From an uncultured Clostridia bacterium (GTDB lineage Bacteria > Bacillota > Clostridia > Christensenellales > CAG-314): DNA of 64,000 bases. Of the stretch, positions 33,501 through 41,615 are shown one piece after another. The stretch lies in the NCBI GenBank assembly GCA_947053925.1, contig CAMRUG010000001.1, forward strand, positions 248,001-312,000. Reading direction: 5' to 3'. The notes under the pieces were generated by a model. That model was not told where the DNA came from, ran no database searches, and saw only the letters and a list, made by a program, of their open reading frames with translations. A program made the position numbers and the translations under genes. Position 1 is the first letter of the stretch. Each line of letters begins with the position of its first letter.

Positions 33501-35817
33501 TAGCTCTCCAAGTAATACATATAATTTCCGCGGCGAAATTGCTTGCATGATGATATCTATTGGCAAATCAATGCCTCAAAAAGAAATTTTCGATTTTTAT
33601 CGAATATCAAAAGACTATATTATAGAAAAATCAAATGATGATAATAAATGTGTTGATTTTTCCGAAACAGTAGTATATACTACAAATAATGTAATAACTA
33701 CCGATTATGATATTTTCCCATTACATAATAGTTATGTATCTTTAAAAGGAACGATTCCATATTTTGCAGAAAAAAATGTTGGCTCTCAATTAGACAAAGA
33801 TCGGTCTTTCCATTTCAACTTGCTATCACGCAACTATGCTTATGTTGCTGACGGAAGTCAGTTAGTATATCGATTCAATCATACAAACGAAGGCACAATT
33901 ATGATGCGTGCATACATTGATCGTAATGTAGGAAAGCAATATTTCTTTGAAGGAAAAGATTCGCAAGGTAGTAAGCTTGGTTTGTATAAAGAAAGCGATG
34001 GAAAAGTTTATGTTGATTTAAAAGATACTGTTATAAATACAGGATTGACTTTCGAAGAAGGCAAGTGGCATACAATAGGTTTGGCGTTTGGTACGGAAGT
34101 CACATCAACATCTTTGTCTACTACATCTACACGAAAGTTGAGAGTGTATTTGGATGATGATCTGTATGATACTGTTGCAAAAAAATCTTTTGATTTTACT
34201 GGTTTATATTATTCAATAGGTCGAACTGTTGATATAATTATTGATAATACTTCTTTGAACGGCAGCGAATGTTATCCGTTATATGGTCAAATAGAAATGT
34301 TAGCGGAAGACAGTAATTACTATTCAAGTATTACAACTAAATATTTGGCAACACAATTAAACAACATTTCTCAAGTTACAGCGCGTGACGAATTGGGAAT
34401 GTTAAAGCGTAAGAGTATACATAGATCTGGTCATGGTATTTTGTCAAAAACAATCGACTATAAAAAACGCTCAAAAAATTCCAAGTATATGTCGAAAGTA
34501 GTTTCGGCAGAAAATATTTGGATTAATTATCAACAAACAAAACGTACTTATGATACAGATGATTTAGGAAGAGTTAAATCTATCACAGATGGCACATTCG
34601 GTGGACATACTTACGAATACGATACATGTGGTAGAGTAATAAAAGACGACGGCAAAATTATTACTTATGATAAAGATGGGAACATTACAAACCTATGCGG
34701 CATAGGTATGGAATATAATAATTGTTTGCGCAACCTTATAACGAAGGCGGCAGGATTTGTTGTCAGTTACGATGATCCAGATCCTAATTTAATTACGGGC
34801 TGGAAAAGTAAGTATTTTAGATATTTTAGAAATCAACTGACCGAGTTTGGACTTGGTAGCACTTCGTACAAATACACGTACAACCATCTTGGACAAAGAA
34901 TTAGTAAGGCCGGACCGCAAGGCACGACACAATATGTGTATAGTGGAATAAAATTACTTACAGAAATTACTCCGTCCTATAAATTAGATTTTTTGTATGA
35001 TGAAAACGACGAATTGTTTGGCTTTATTAAAGACAATGATACTAAGTACTTCTATGTAAAAGATATTCTTGGAAATGTTATCGGTATTGTTGATGAAAAC
35101 GGTACGCTTGTTGCAAAATACAGCTATGCAGCATTTGGCAACACTACGATAACATTAAATCAATCAGGCATTGCAAGCGTCAATCCGTTCCGTTTTAAGT
35201 GTTGTTATCAAGACGACGAATCCGGTATGTACTGTATTAACGGACGTTATTATATTCCCGAGTGGGGAAGATGGCTAACATTAGACAAAGAATCCATAGA
35301 CTTTACAAGCGTTGGTAAAGAGAATCCTTTTGGTTTAAATACGCTTTGTCTTGTAACATCAAATCTTGGAACAGAACTTGCCACATATACTGTACCAGAT
35401 AATATATTTACAAAGTTTAGACCACATTGGGAATGGGAATGGTTTGCTACAAACGGACCAAGTTTTGGTAAAGTTACAAATGAGGGTATAGTTATTGTTG
35501 ATGGTAGCGTATCAATATTTAAAGCCACATTTGCTTTTGATGAGAACAAAGAACGCTCAATATATTACTCTATTGGTAATTTAGAAGATTATCTTGGCGC
35601 TCACTATGATAAAGGTATTGGTTTAAATATGGGGGTTAGTGTCGCGGCAATAGGATTTGATGGTAAGTATATAGATGCTGAGGTATCAATGTTAACCTTT
35701 GGTGGTGGCGTAATATTTCAAGATGGTAAAATAAAAGTGAATCTTGCTCCAGGATGGATAGGTTTTACTTTGAGTGTTGATATTAAAAATATAATGGAAC
35801 AATTATTTGGAGGTTGA
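30589..35817 (+). CDS. giant RHS/YD-repeat protein with two LamG-like domains
   Basis: 1742 residues, no signal peptide (MNRGLKNYTKQITQTVGNAG). An N-terminal RHS-associated domain (VLPILKTIGLAPIDLSIIYDHQS, FGKGFRLNF) is followed by YD repeats (~490-770: YDEYGNCTEVENVGK, YDNYGRVIKV, YDAFGNITAEKYG), a LamG-like domain (~870-990), a second one (~1075-1240), more YD repeats (~1330-1525) and the RHS core NPFRFKCCYQDDESGMYCINGRYY (~1530-1555). The ~175 residues after the core (SVGKENPFGLN...GGGVIFQDGKIKVNLAPGW) are Gly-rich beta and, by analogy with polymorphic toxins, would be the effector part or a variable tip. AT-rich. Export might use the upstream holin/XhlA pair. Confidence 0.85.
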   Translation: MNRGLKNYTKQITQTVGNAGTVSVNINKSDANMHMVLPILKTIGLAPIDLSIIYDHQSKDEKGLFGKGFRLNFNSKIIDEGSGVIKIRNADGSVDKYINGEQNKETQLTTSIVKDSYSIFQGCTVKDKQGNITEYSAACLDYPSKIKTKTETMTLDFIKNYPTIENGHGDLVRFIVTGNKVKSVVYSRGEAAVLIVELEYDSSDRLSKLIYTDSTGRTNTEFALNSTSIIYGANTIALKDNISTKSIKVTFNSYGEVITVEEGYGDVFLKDRNITISYSNNKTTVSNANNVNITYFFDSNGLPLYQIDSQGAVIETEFDDTTKRLLAKSSPALARCINTIYSGKASYFLKSGVSVADKSCDDEILKKYVDTVSAVKGTGTLTYTIHYSGMPDESIMAIIWGKQLKELSQGKVSVSLTVGNETDTDFFKKTTVDSNFDFISLGVTANKTFSKIVMQIKLENDTEIDLAGIHILKKKYGTVYKYDEYGNCTEVENVGKTMALRYNAKNLLTSVIGEDSSYTQNEYNDRNKVERSITAFGTIITNVYDDFNHIVKTTMQTADNSIIMENSKVYTADGRFVETVTNELNKSTKFTYDNYGRVIKVLDALGAVSESIYADNGLLKKLLIGNGTQSATYSYNKYRQIKSIVLSGDRVYDFVYNDNHNLADILLNDTVLYQFEYDAFGNITAEKYGLNSGKMLFEYDNFGNIIKVNYLAPNKSKKLLKYIYEYDSLQRLTKVMDGAGNELIKYVYDHDGNCIKEIVSNSSIDNSYDVNGNIIFQKRNYGNKTIYQSFEQADRSKSECPQSLTECFGKDNYLCLFEGHAVLTKGNETIIPKVTDERILNIKRDGFLPFINTWSSQLSYTFNESFSNKEFSVQFWFKLESLSRAGHLFYCKSSNGSVIQVYYQNNRLVLYAGGNEIRSLNQVTEGWNFLSLNVVKENGKHSYCLTLNGRTTINTSLSAFDFGINPQFFIGSSPSNTYNFRGEIACMMISIGKSMPQKEIFDFYRISKDYIIEKSNDDNKCVDFSETVVYTTNNVITTDYDIFPLHNSYVSLKGTIPYFAEKNVGSQLDKDRSFHFNLLSRNYAYVADGSQLVYRFNHTNEGTIMMRAYIDRNVGKQYFFEGKDSQGSKLGLYKESDGKVYVDLKDTVINTGLTFEEGKWHTIGLAFGTEVTSTSLSTTSTRKLRVYLDDDLYDTVAKKSFDFTGLYYSIGRTVDIIIDNTSLNGSECYPLYGQIEMLAEDSNYYSSITTKYLATQLNNISQVTARDELGMLKRKSIHRSGHGILSKTIDYKKRSKNSKYMSKVVSAENIWINYQQTKRTYDTDDLGRVKSITDGTFGGHTYEYDTCGRVIKDDGKIITYDKDGNITNLCGIGMEYNNCLRNLITKAAGFVVSYDDPDPNLITGWKSKYFRYFRNQLTEFGLGSTSYKYTYNHLGQRISKAGPQGTTQYVYSGIKLLTEITPSYKLDFLYDENDELFGFIKDNDTKYFYVKDILGNVIGIVDENGTLVAKYSYAAFGNTTITLNQSGIASVNPFRFKCCYQDDESGMYCINGRYYIPEWGRWLTLDKESIDFTSVGKENPFGLNTLCLVTSNLGTELATYTVPDNIFTKFRPHWEWEWFATNGPSFGKVTNEGIVIVDGSVSIFKATFAFDENKERSIYYSIGNLEDYLGAHYDKGIGLNMGVSVAAIGFDGKYIDAEVSMLTFGGGVIFQDGKIKVNLAPGWIGFTLSVDIKNIMEQLFGG

Positions 35818-35821
35818 TTCT

Positions 35822-36121
35822 ATGTATGGCTATGATATGGAAATAGATGTTGGAGTATTGTTTCGCAGAATGTATTGTTGCAAGTGCGGAACGAAACTGA
35901 AACGCACAAGTATTTCACGTTTAGTTAAGAAAGGCGAATTAGGGCACGATGAACATCTTGTTCCTATGAGAGTGGCTATTTATACATATTCACCACAGAT
36001 AAAGGTTAGATATGTCTACATATGTCCCAAATGTAAGCAAGTAACTACATACGAACAGCAATGCCAAATAGCAAAAAGACAAAGAAAGGCTAAGACAAAA
36101 ATATTAGAAGAAAAAGAATGA
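35822..36121 (+). CDS. small zinc-ribbon protein, candidate immunity partner
   Basis: 99 residues from ATG 35822 (GGAGGTTGATTCT upstream; an earlier TTG overlaps the RHS end). CCKCGTKLKR and ICPKCKQVTT form a zinc ribbon, and the C terminus is basic. It starts 5 nt after the RHS stop, the place where polymorphic-toxin loci keep the immunity gene. Whether it is immunity or an unrelated small protein cannot be told from its sequence. Confidence 0.65.
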   Translation: MYGYDMEIDVGVLFRRMYCCKCGTKLKRTSISRLVKKGELGHDEHLVPMRVAIYTYSPQIKVRYVYICPKCKQVTTYEQQCQIAKRQRKAKTKILEEKE

Positions 36122-36154
36122 TTTTGCGCTTATTAGAAAATACCGAGCTATATA

Positions 36155-36192
36155 ATGAGCGTATCAAATGCACTTGATGCGCTCATTTGTTT
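36155..36192 (+). terminator. terminator after the RHS operon
   Basis: ATGAGCGTATCAA / TTGATGCGCTCAT followed by TTGTTTTT. Confidence 0.78.
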
Positions 36193-36256
36193 TTAAAGCA
36201 TCATATATTGGTTACATTTGGGATAGATATGACGAATGAAATTTGGGGGTGGGTTG

Positions 36257-36778
36257 ATGAACTCAAACAGATGCTGTATGAAGTCTAAGAATATAAAAAT
36301 TAATTTTATACAGAAATGGAAACTATTAATTTTAGAGGTATTATTACTTGCTGTAATAGGCTCTGTCGGTTTTTTGTTTATAACATTTAAAGAAAGAATC
36401 CACCTTGTAATAATTATTATAACCGGAGTTATTTTTATGCTTGCATTGTGGGGCACTTTAATGAGTGCCTTTAACGGAATGTTATTGACAGCGAAGAATA
36501 TTTGGTTTGTACCGGATGTACGTTTGAGACGCTTTCGCGTCCACGATGTTGAGCTTATTTCAATATTGTTCATCAAACAAAGCAATAAAAAATTTGCTGC
36601 AAGAATTGAAATCCGACTTAAAGATGGTACAATAATAAAAAAAGATTACACCCAACAATTAACCTATGCTAAACATCGTAGCTTGCAAATGTCAGTATAC
36701 ACGGTATCAGAAAAGCAAGTAAATAATATAAAAAACAAATGCAAGGATAATAAAAATAGTATTATTAATATCACTTAA
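36257..36778 (+). CDS. membrane protein, second candidate immunity gene
   Basis: 173 residues from ATG 36257, for which GGGGGTGGG gives spacing; an in-frame ATG at 36236 has none. Two TM helices (~22-45 and 50-75: LILEVLLLAVIGSVGFLFI, LVIIIITGVIFMLALWGTL) precede a PH-like basic domain (LLTAKNIWFVPDVRLRRFRV... to the end). Membrane-bound small proteins behind RHS genes often serve as immunity against membrane- or envelope-acting toxins. The inference is from position only. Confidence 0.65.
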   Translation: MNSNRCCMKSKNIKINFIQKWKLLILEVLLLAVIGSVGFLFITFKERIHLVIIIITGVIFMLALWGTLMSAFNGMLLTAKNIWFVPDVRLRRFRVHDVELISILFIKQSNKKFAARIEIRLKDGTIIKKDYTQQLTYAKHRSLQMSVYTVSEKQVNNIKNKCKDNKNSIINIT

Positions 36779-36790
36779 ATGCTTAAATTG

Positions 36791-36823
36791 GCCGAGAGTT
36801 TTGTAAAACTCCCGGCTTTTGCT
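36791..36823. terminator. bidirectional terminator between convergent operons
   Basis: GCCGAGAGTTTT / AAAACTCCCGGC (one mismatch) followed by TTTTGCTTT. It separates the rightward cargo from the leftward plasmid-like operon. Confidence 0.72.
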
Positions 36824-36838
36824 TTGTTGTGTTTTCGG

Positions 36839-37135
36839 TTATTGTGTAATGTACGCCTTATCTCCAACTTGCAGTTTTTTGCTTGCTCCGTTCTGTGTTT
36901 TAGACGGCTTACCCTTTGCCACCGCCCGTATTATGCAACAATCGGTATTTGTATTCGCTTTTGTAATGTTTACTTCTTGTACTTTATCGTAGTCGCTTAT
37001 GGCAATCACTTCGCAGTCGGCGCAGGCAAGCATCGAACCTAATTGCCAGCGTTCGCTGAATTTGCCGTTGCTGTCAATAATAAACCCTATGTCTTCTTTC
37101 GGGTAATATCCCGTTGCTCTAAAATATTTACTCAT
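36839..37135 (-). CDS. hypothetical protein of the leftward operon
   Basis: 98 residues (MSKYFRATGYYPKEDIGFIIDSNGKF...ACADCEVIAIS...), soluble, last gene of the long leftward operon. Rev-strand AAAGGAG precedes its ATG. Short proteins with the same opening occur beside PcfJ/PcfK genes in Clostridia elements, to my knowledge, but no function has been assigned. Confidence 0.6.
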   Translation of the reverse strand: MSKYFRATGYYPKEDIGFIIDSNGKFSERWQLGSMLACADCEVIAISDYDKVQEVNITKANTNTDCCIIRAVAKGKPSKTQNGASKKLQVGDKAYITQ

Positions 37136-37196
37136 CTTTATATACTCCTTTAATTGTATTTTTGTAAAATTATAGTCGGTGCAGCATTAGGCTGCC

Positions 37197-38525
37197 TTAT
37201 GCAAAGGCTCTCTGCATTTTACGTATTTGTTTGTTGGCATACGGCAGCCATTTGTTATCTACAAAGTCTAATATATCTTGTTTGGGCTTTGTATCGTGGT
37301 ATCCGTAACATTGCAATACCTTATGTTGCTTGGGCGAATATTCTACCGTAACAAGCGGTGTATCGAGATTGTTTGTTTGACGTACAAAGAATATTAAACT
37401 GTTTCCGTCAACCATCTTTTTATCGTAACCCATACGTCCTACGCAGTGGTCTAATGCTTGCCCTTCAAGTTTTAAGTCCTTTGGGCTTTTGGCAATTATT
37501 ATTGCAAAGTCTTTATCTTGCTTTTCTAATTGAATATATCTATTTGCTACTTCTGCAAATGACTTGTAAAACTCTTTGTTCTTTTCTTCGTCCAATTCAA
37601 TTAGTTTTAGTTCGTATTCTCTTGTCCGTACATCGTGCCAGTACTTAAAATCATTAGGAAACTTATTCTTGTTCATTGACATATCTATATCCAACGCTAA
37701 ACAGGCTTTAATATAGTCCGCATACGAACTTTTGCTGACATCGTTAATATTTAAGTATTCACCTAACTTCAACCAATCTTTATTTTTAATAACTTTACAA
37801 ACGCAACTTACATTTGGGTCGTAACAAAACTTCTTACGTATATCCATACACTGTTGTATTATTTCTAAATTTTCGTTTGTTTTGAAAGATTGCAGTATTG
37901 AAACAATATTGAAATAGTTATTTATTATTTTATCTTTATGTCTTAATAGCCAAGACTTAAACTGTTTATTCTTACCTACTTTTCGGAGTATTTGTTTGGA
38001 TAAAGCGTAATGCCCGAAACCCAATTTCATTAAATATTCTATTTGCGGATATTCTTCATACAGCCTTAAATACTTAAATATATCTGTGTAGCAATATAAC
38101 TCAACAGCGCTGTATTTGTATTCCGTAAACTTATCTAAATACTCCTCGTTTACAATAGGCGCATACGGGTCAAACAGACGGTCATACTGCCAACCCCAAT
38201 CTTCGTGTTCGTACCAATTACGTAATTTTTGTAATCCTTGCTCGTACCAACCTACGCGGTAGCCTGCAAGACGGGAAAATACCATATCTTTAATAAAGCA
38301 TTTATCCGAGTGTATTCCGTGTACAGCGCATTGTTTGTAATACCATTTTTTATGTCTGTTTTTTACTGCAACGGTAACTTTAACTAACTCTCCGTCGTTC
38401 TTGGTTAGATACGAGTAATATCTTGTTGCTCCGTTTTGCACATTATCTTTTTTATCCATTTGGCGTATGCGTTCTAATATATATTTAGGTATAGGTCTAA
38501 TCTTTTCAATTTTCATAGTATTCAC
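37197..38525 (-). CDS. PcfJ-like protein
   Basis: 442 residues. The C-terminal region LEGQALDHCVGRMGYDKKMVDGNSLIFFVR...LVTVEYSPKQHKVLQCYGYHDTKP is the conserved block of PcfJ-family proteins, known from pCF10-type conjugative plasmids and many Firmicute elements. The ~330 N-terminal residues are helical and Lys/Trp/Tyr-rich. The molecular role of PcfJ is unknown; it is usually next to PcfK, as here, with a 4 nt overlap. It indicates plasmid or ICE ancestry for this arm of the element. Confidence 0.82.
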   Translation of the reverse strand: MNTMKIEKIRPIPKYILERIRQMDKKDNVQNGATRYYSYLTKNDGELVKVTVAVKNRHKKWYYKQCAVHGIHSDKCFIKDMVFSRLAGYRVGWYEQGLQKLRNWYEHEDWGWQYDRLFDPYAPIVNEEYLDKFTEYKYSAVELYCYTDIFKYLRLYEEYPQIEYLMKLGFGHYALSKQILRKVGKNKQFKSWLLRHKDKIINNYFNIVSILQSFKTNENLEIIQQCMDIRKKFCYDPNVSCVCKVIKNKDWLKLGEYLNINDVSKSSYADYIKACLALDIDMSMNKNKFPNDFKYWHDVRTREYELKLIELDEEKNKEFYKSFAEVANRYIQLEKQDKDFAIIIAKSPKDLKLEGQALDHCVGRMGYDKKMVDGNSLIFFVRQTNNLDTPLVTVEYSPKQHKVLQCYGYHDTKPKQDILDFVDNKWLPYANKQIRKMQRAFA

Positions 38526-39640
38526 CCCATAATTACCTGCCCGTCAAACAACGAGTAGAGTATTTCAAATAACTCTTTGTCTATATTCGGTACTTTAATT
38601 TCGCCTGTTGTTTTGTCGGTATAATCTTCAAGTTTATTAAAGTACTTATTTAACTCGTCGCAACTTAATCTGTCTATTTCTTTATCTACTTCTTCATCTA
38701 CAACAATGCCGTCATCGTTTTCGAGTTCTTCGGCAAGCTTGTCTATCTTGTCCGCGTTCTCTTGTACAATGTCTTCAAACTTTTTCTTGGGATATTCCTG
38801 TAATTCCTTGTCACTGTGCATAAGTACAACATCGTATTTATTTCTCAATTTATTCACATAAACATCTATTGCGTGGTACGGCACTCCGCACATCGGTTTT
38901 CTGCCGACCGTTCCGCAGTTCTTGCTTGTTAATGTTAAGTTCAATACTTGGCTTGCAATCTCGGCGGATTTATCTAACGCTTCGTAGAAGTCCCCTAAAC
39001 GGTAAAACAGAATACTGTTCGGGTACTGCTTTTGTATGAGTTCGTATTTGTACCAAAACAGTTCCTGTTGACTGCAACCGCTAGACGAAGTAGCTTGCTG
39101 TGCTTGTCGTTGTTCCGTAACTTTGGGCGTAGGGGTGTCAATAACGGTAGCCTGCTTAGTACAGGAAGGTGGAGTTTCTGCTTCGTTTTGTTCGGTTTCG
39201 TCGTCGAAGTTCATATCGAAGATAGATACTTGTCCGTCGTTCCTTTTTGTTTTAGATATTACCTTTGTACTGGTAACTGTTGTTTTGGGCGGAGTGGGTA
39301 CTGCCTTCTTGTAAACCGTTCCGTCCTCGTTATACAGTGAGCCTTCTATGCTGTCTTCTTCAAAGTAGTGAATAGCCCAGCCGTATACTGTCGGATCGTC
39401 GATACATAAAGTTTTGCGTCCTTTACGTTCGCTCTCTGCAATAAATTTTAATGCTTCTTCGCTTGCAAAATTATTAATAAAATTATCTAAGTCTTTTTTG
39501 TTTAACAACCGTTTACCGTCTTTCTCTATGTAAACGCCGTTATTAATTTTGTCTGCAAGTATATTGCTTACGTTATTTTGCAAGTAGTTTAATATCTTTT
39601 CTTGCTCGATGTTCTTTGTTTCTAAATTTAGTTTTACCAT
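38522..39640 (-). CDS. PcfK-like protein fused to a MutS domain I
   Basis: 372 residues. The first ~115 (LDNFINNFASEEALKFIAESERKGRKTLCIDDPTVYGWAIHYFEED) form a PcfK-like domain. A Pro/Thr/Gln-rich linker (~116-190) leads to a domain (~190-285) reading FWYKYELIQKQYPNSILFYRLGDFYEALDKSAE...GVPYHAIDVYVNKL. This is the mismatch-recognition domain I of MutS, including the FYE motif that contacts DNA. The MutS clamp and ATPase domains are absent. An acidic tail ends it. Reuse of a MutS DNA-contact domain on a plasmid accessory protein is unusual but occurs in Clostridia elements, as far as I recall. A DNA-binding role is likely. Confidence 0.82.
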   Translation of the reverse strand: MVKLNLETKNIEQEKILNYLQNNVSNILADKINNGVYIEKDGKRLLNKKDLDNFINNFASEEALKFIAESERKGRKTLCIDDPTVYGWAIHYFEEDSIEGSLYNEDGTVYKKAVPTPPKTTVTSTKVISKTKRNDGQVSIFDMNFDDETEQNEAETPPSCTKQATVIDTPTPKVTEQRQAQQATSSSGCSQQELFWYKYELIQKQYPNSILFYRLGDFYEALDKSAEIASQVLNLTLTSKNCGTVGRKPMCGVPYHAIDVYVNKLRNKYDVVLMHSDKELQEYPKKKFEDIVQENADKIDKLAEELENDDGIVVDEEVDKEIDRLSCDELNKYFNKLEDYTDKTTGEIKVPNIDKELFEILYSLFDGQVIMG

Positions 39641-39654
39641 TAGTGTATCTCCCC

Positions 39655-39822
39655 TTATTCGTCATCTTCGTTGTTGCAGTATTCGTGTTCTGCCTTGTAT
39701 GCGTCAATTATGTTTTCTTCAAAGCAGGTTGCGCAATAGACGTCATTTTCATCGCTGCGGTAGTATATATCTTCGTACGGAATTTCCATTCCGCATACGC
39801 AGCAGTTTTTAGGTTTTGGCAT
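39655..39822 (-). CDS. 55-residue zinc-ribbon protein
   Basis: MPKPKNCCVCGMEIPYEDIY... then YCATCFEENI, giving CxxC...CxxC, with an acidic end. It follows AAGGAGCAC on the reverse strand and fits neatly between its neighbours in the leftward operon. Probably zinc-binding; partner unknown. Confidence 0.68.
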   Translation of the reverse strand: MPKPKNCCVCGMEIPYEDIYYRSDENDVYCATCFEENIIDAYKAEHEYCNNEDDE

Positions 39823-39906
39823 TTTTGTATGTGCTCCTTTTTATGTGAATAAATTATTTGTTGTCTAATACCCCTAATCGTCAACGTTAGGTTGTAGGCT
39901 GCTGGC

Positions 39907-40134
39907 TTAGAACGGTATTTCCCGCCATATCCCCGACAGTATTTCTTTGCGGGATATTTTCTTTATCTTGTACTTGGGTTTATTCAATATCCTGTTTGTA
40001 TTTCTATCCAAAGGCGGATAATTCTTTAATCCCGTTACAACGAATTTAGCGTCCTTGTACTTGTGAGTAATGAAGTATCTAATATACTGCGTACAGCCTT
40101 TTTCTCGGTAGCAGACCTTGTATCCGTTTTTCAT
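39907..40134 (-). CDS. small basic hypothetical protein
   Basis: 75 residues, rich in Lys/Arg/Tyr (YKVCYREKGCTQYIRYFITHKYKDAKFVVTGLK). It ends 84 nt before the zinc-ribbon gene. It has the look of the many small accessory proteins of plasmid leading regions; no family recognised. Confidence 0.55.
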   Translation of the reverse strand: MKNGYKVCYREKGCTQYIRYFITHKYKDAKFVVTGLKNYPPLDRNTNRILNKPKYKIKKISRKEILSGIWREIPF

Positions 40135-40138
40135 AGGC

Positions 40139-40504
40139 TCACATCCCTTGAAACAAGCAGTCTAACGACATAGGCAGTCTTTCTAAATCCGTATATCTAT
40201 TAGAACCGCCTGTGTAGTCTTTGGCGTGTTTCATAGTGCGTATTAGAATGTTGTAGTACCAATCGTTTTTGTAGTATCTAACATCGCTTATGCTGAAATA
40301 TGCATACTTATTATCTCTCTTAAAACAAGCGGTAAAGTTGTAATGGTTTTTGTGTACACATACAAGTTGCATATTGTATTCATTGCACATTGCTTTTAAG
40401 TAGTTTATGTACTTGCGTTCAAAACGCTTGTAATCTTCGCCCGTATAAACACCGGTAGAAAATTCATAATTCAAATACTTTTTTAATTCCTGTAATTTTG
40501 CCAT
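40139..40504 (-). CDS. hypothetical protein
   Basis: 121 residues, soluble (YEFSTGVYTGEDYKRFERKYINYLKAMCNEYNMQLVCVHKNHYNFTACFKRDNKYAYFSISD), a mixed alpha/beta pattern. Rev-strand AAGGAGT precedes the ATG. Proteins beginning this way are common in Clostridia conjugative elements, but no function is known to me. Confidence 0.65.
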   Translation of the reverse strand: MAKLQELKKYLNYEFSTGVYTGEDYKRFERKYINYLKAMCNEYNMQLVCVHKNHYNFTACFKRDNKYAYFSISDVRYYKNDWYYNILIRTMKHAKDYTGGSNRYTDLERLPMSLDCLFQGM

Positions 40505-40509
40505 ATATT

Positions 40510-40710
40510 TTACTCCTTAATAATTCCGTAAACGTCGTCTACATAATACGAGCAAGTAAACCAATTAAAAATACCTGTACAGATAGTGCCTTTGTAATTG
40601 CACTTGTACAGGTTATCTCCGATCTTTTCAAGTATTGTTACTTCGTCTACTTCGGTGCTGTGTATTTTACCTTTGTTTAATGATTGTATGTATGCTATTG
40701 CCTTCTGCAT
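40510..40710 (-). CDS. small hypothetical protein
   Basis: 66 residues, part of the tightly packed leftward operon with AAAGGAGG before its ATG. Beta-rich with two Cys (YKCNYKGTICTGIFNWFTCSYYVDD). No family recognised. Confidence 0.6.
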   Translation of the reverse strand: MQKAIAYIQSLNKGKIHSTEVDEVTILEKIGDNLYKCNYKGTICTGIFNWFTCSYYVDDVYGIIKE

Positions 40711-40723
40711 TGTTATTCCTCCT

Positions 40724-40942
40724 TTAACCGCAATACTTTAATACGTCAATAGTGATTGCTCTTAAACTATCCGCGCTTACGCATATTCGTTTAGTAAATC
40801 CGCTATTGTATGTAACTATTACGTATTCTTCGTCGTTATCTAATACGGTATATTCGGCATCCTTTACTTCGCATTGAGCGTTGCATAGTAGTGGTTTAAG
40901 ATAGTTCTTTACAAATTCTGTTTTTCTTTGTTTTTCGTTCAT
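40724..40942 (-). CDS. small hypothetical protein
   Basis: 72 residues; NGV/beta pattern (AEYTVLDNDEEYVIVTYNSGFTKRICVSADS). It shares one base of its start with the stop of the next upstream gene (40942) and has GGAGGTG upstream. No family recognised. Confidence 0.6.
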   Translation of the reverse strand: MNEKQRKTEFVKNYLKPLLCNAQCEVKDAEYTVLDNDEEYVIVTYNSGFTKRICVSADSLRAITIDVLKYCG

Positions 40943-41310
40943 TATTGCACCTCCAAAATGCTTAATTGTAAATCGTCTGCCCTGTAATTAGACGGTTGTT
41001 TAACAGTCCAATACAGTCCCCGTTCGGCGTTATTTTTCAAATCCGAATTTGTTTCGAATTCGCAAAAATCGTCATCGACTTCGCCGTCATCTGTCAAATA
41101 GCTTGAAATCCAACTGTCTGTCATTTCTTCATGTATAATTTGTAAAAATACATCTAATGCTTTATTGAAAGAATCGTATAGATGAATGTCTAAACCGTAA
41201 TCTGCACCATAATACCAATTAAGCGTTACCAAATACATTTTTTTCTTAACCGAATCTTCCTGTGCCTTTCTCTTGCCTGCTTCGTAGCCTTTGTAATAAT
41301 CTTTCAACAT
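40942..41310 (-). CDS. hypothetical protein
   Basis: 122 residues, acidic (YDSFNKALDVFLQIIHEEMTDSWISSYLTDDGEVDDDFCEFETNSD). The composition recalls DNA-mimic or antirestriction-type proteins, and ArdA lies two genes upstream, but no motif supports a specific call. Confidence 0.6.
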   Translation of the reverse strand: MLKDYYKGYEAGKRKAQEDSVKKKMYLVTLNWYYGADYGLDIHLYDSFNKALDVFLQIIHEEMTDSWISSYLTDDGEVDDDFCEFETNSDLKNNAERGLYWTVKQPSNYRADDLQLSILEVQ

Positions 41311-41325
41311 ATTTTAATTTGCTCC

Positions 41326-41604
41326 TTAATATTGAATATAAAAGTTGTCTAATACTGTGTAATAATCTTGCTTTTTAACTTGTTTCCAGTTATTTGCTAT
41401 GTAATCCGCAAGGTCGCCTAACGGTGTACGGTTGCTGTCTTTTAAGTAGCAAGTATGTACAAAACTTACATACTTTAATAATTCTTTGATTCCATATTTT
41501 TGCATATCTCGGTAGATACCCGTATGAAATATAAATACTTCCGAGCCGTACTCGAAGTCATATTCTTTGTTTTTGTAAATTACTTTGAATTTAATGTCGT
41601 TCAT
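41326..41604 (-). CDS. small hypothetical protein
   Basis: 92 residues (FKVIYKNKEYDFEYGSEVFIFHTGIYRDMQKYGIKELLKYVSF). Soluble, alpha/beta. It lies 11 nt after ArdA with GGAGAG upstream. No family recognised. Confidence 0.6.
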   Translation of the reverse strand: MNDIKFKVIYKNKEYDFEYGSEVFIFHTGIYRDMQKYGIKELLKYVSFVHTCYLKDSNRTPLGDLADYIANNWKQVKKQDYYTVLDNFYIQY

Positions 41605-41615
41605 ATAGCTCTCCT

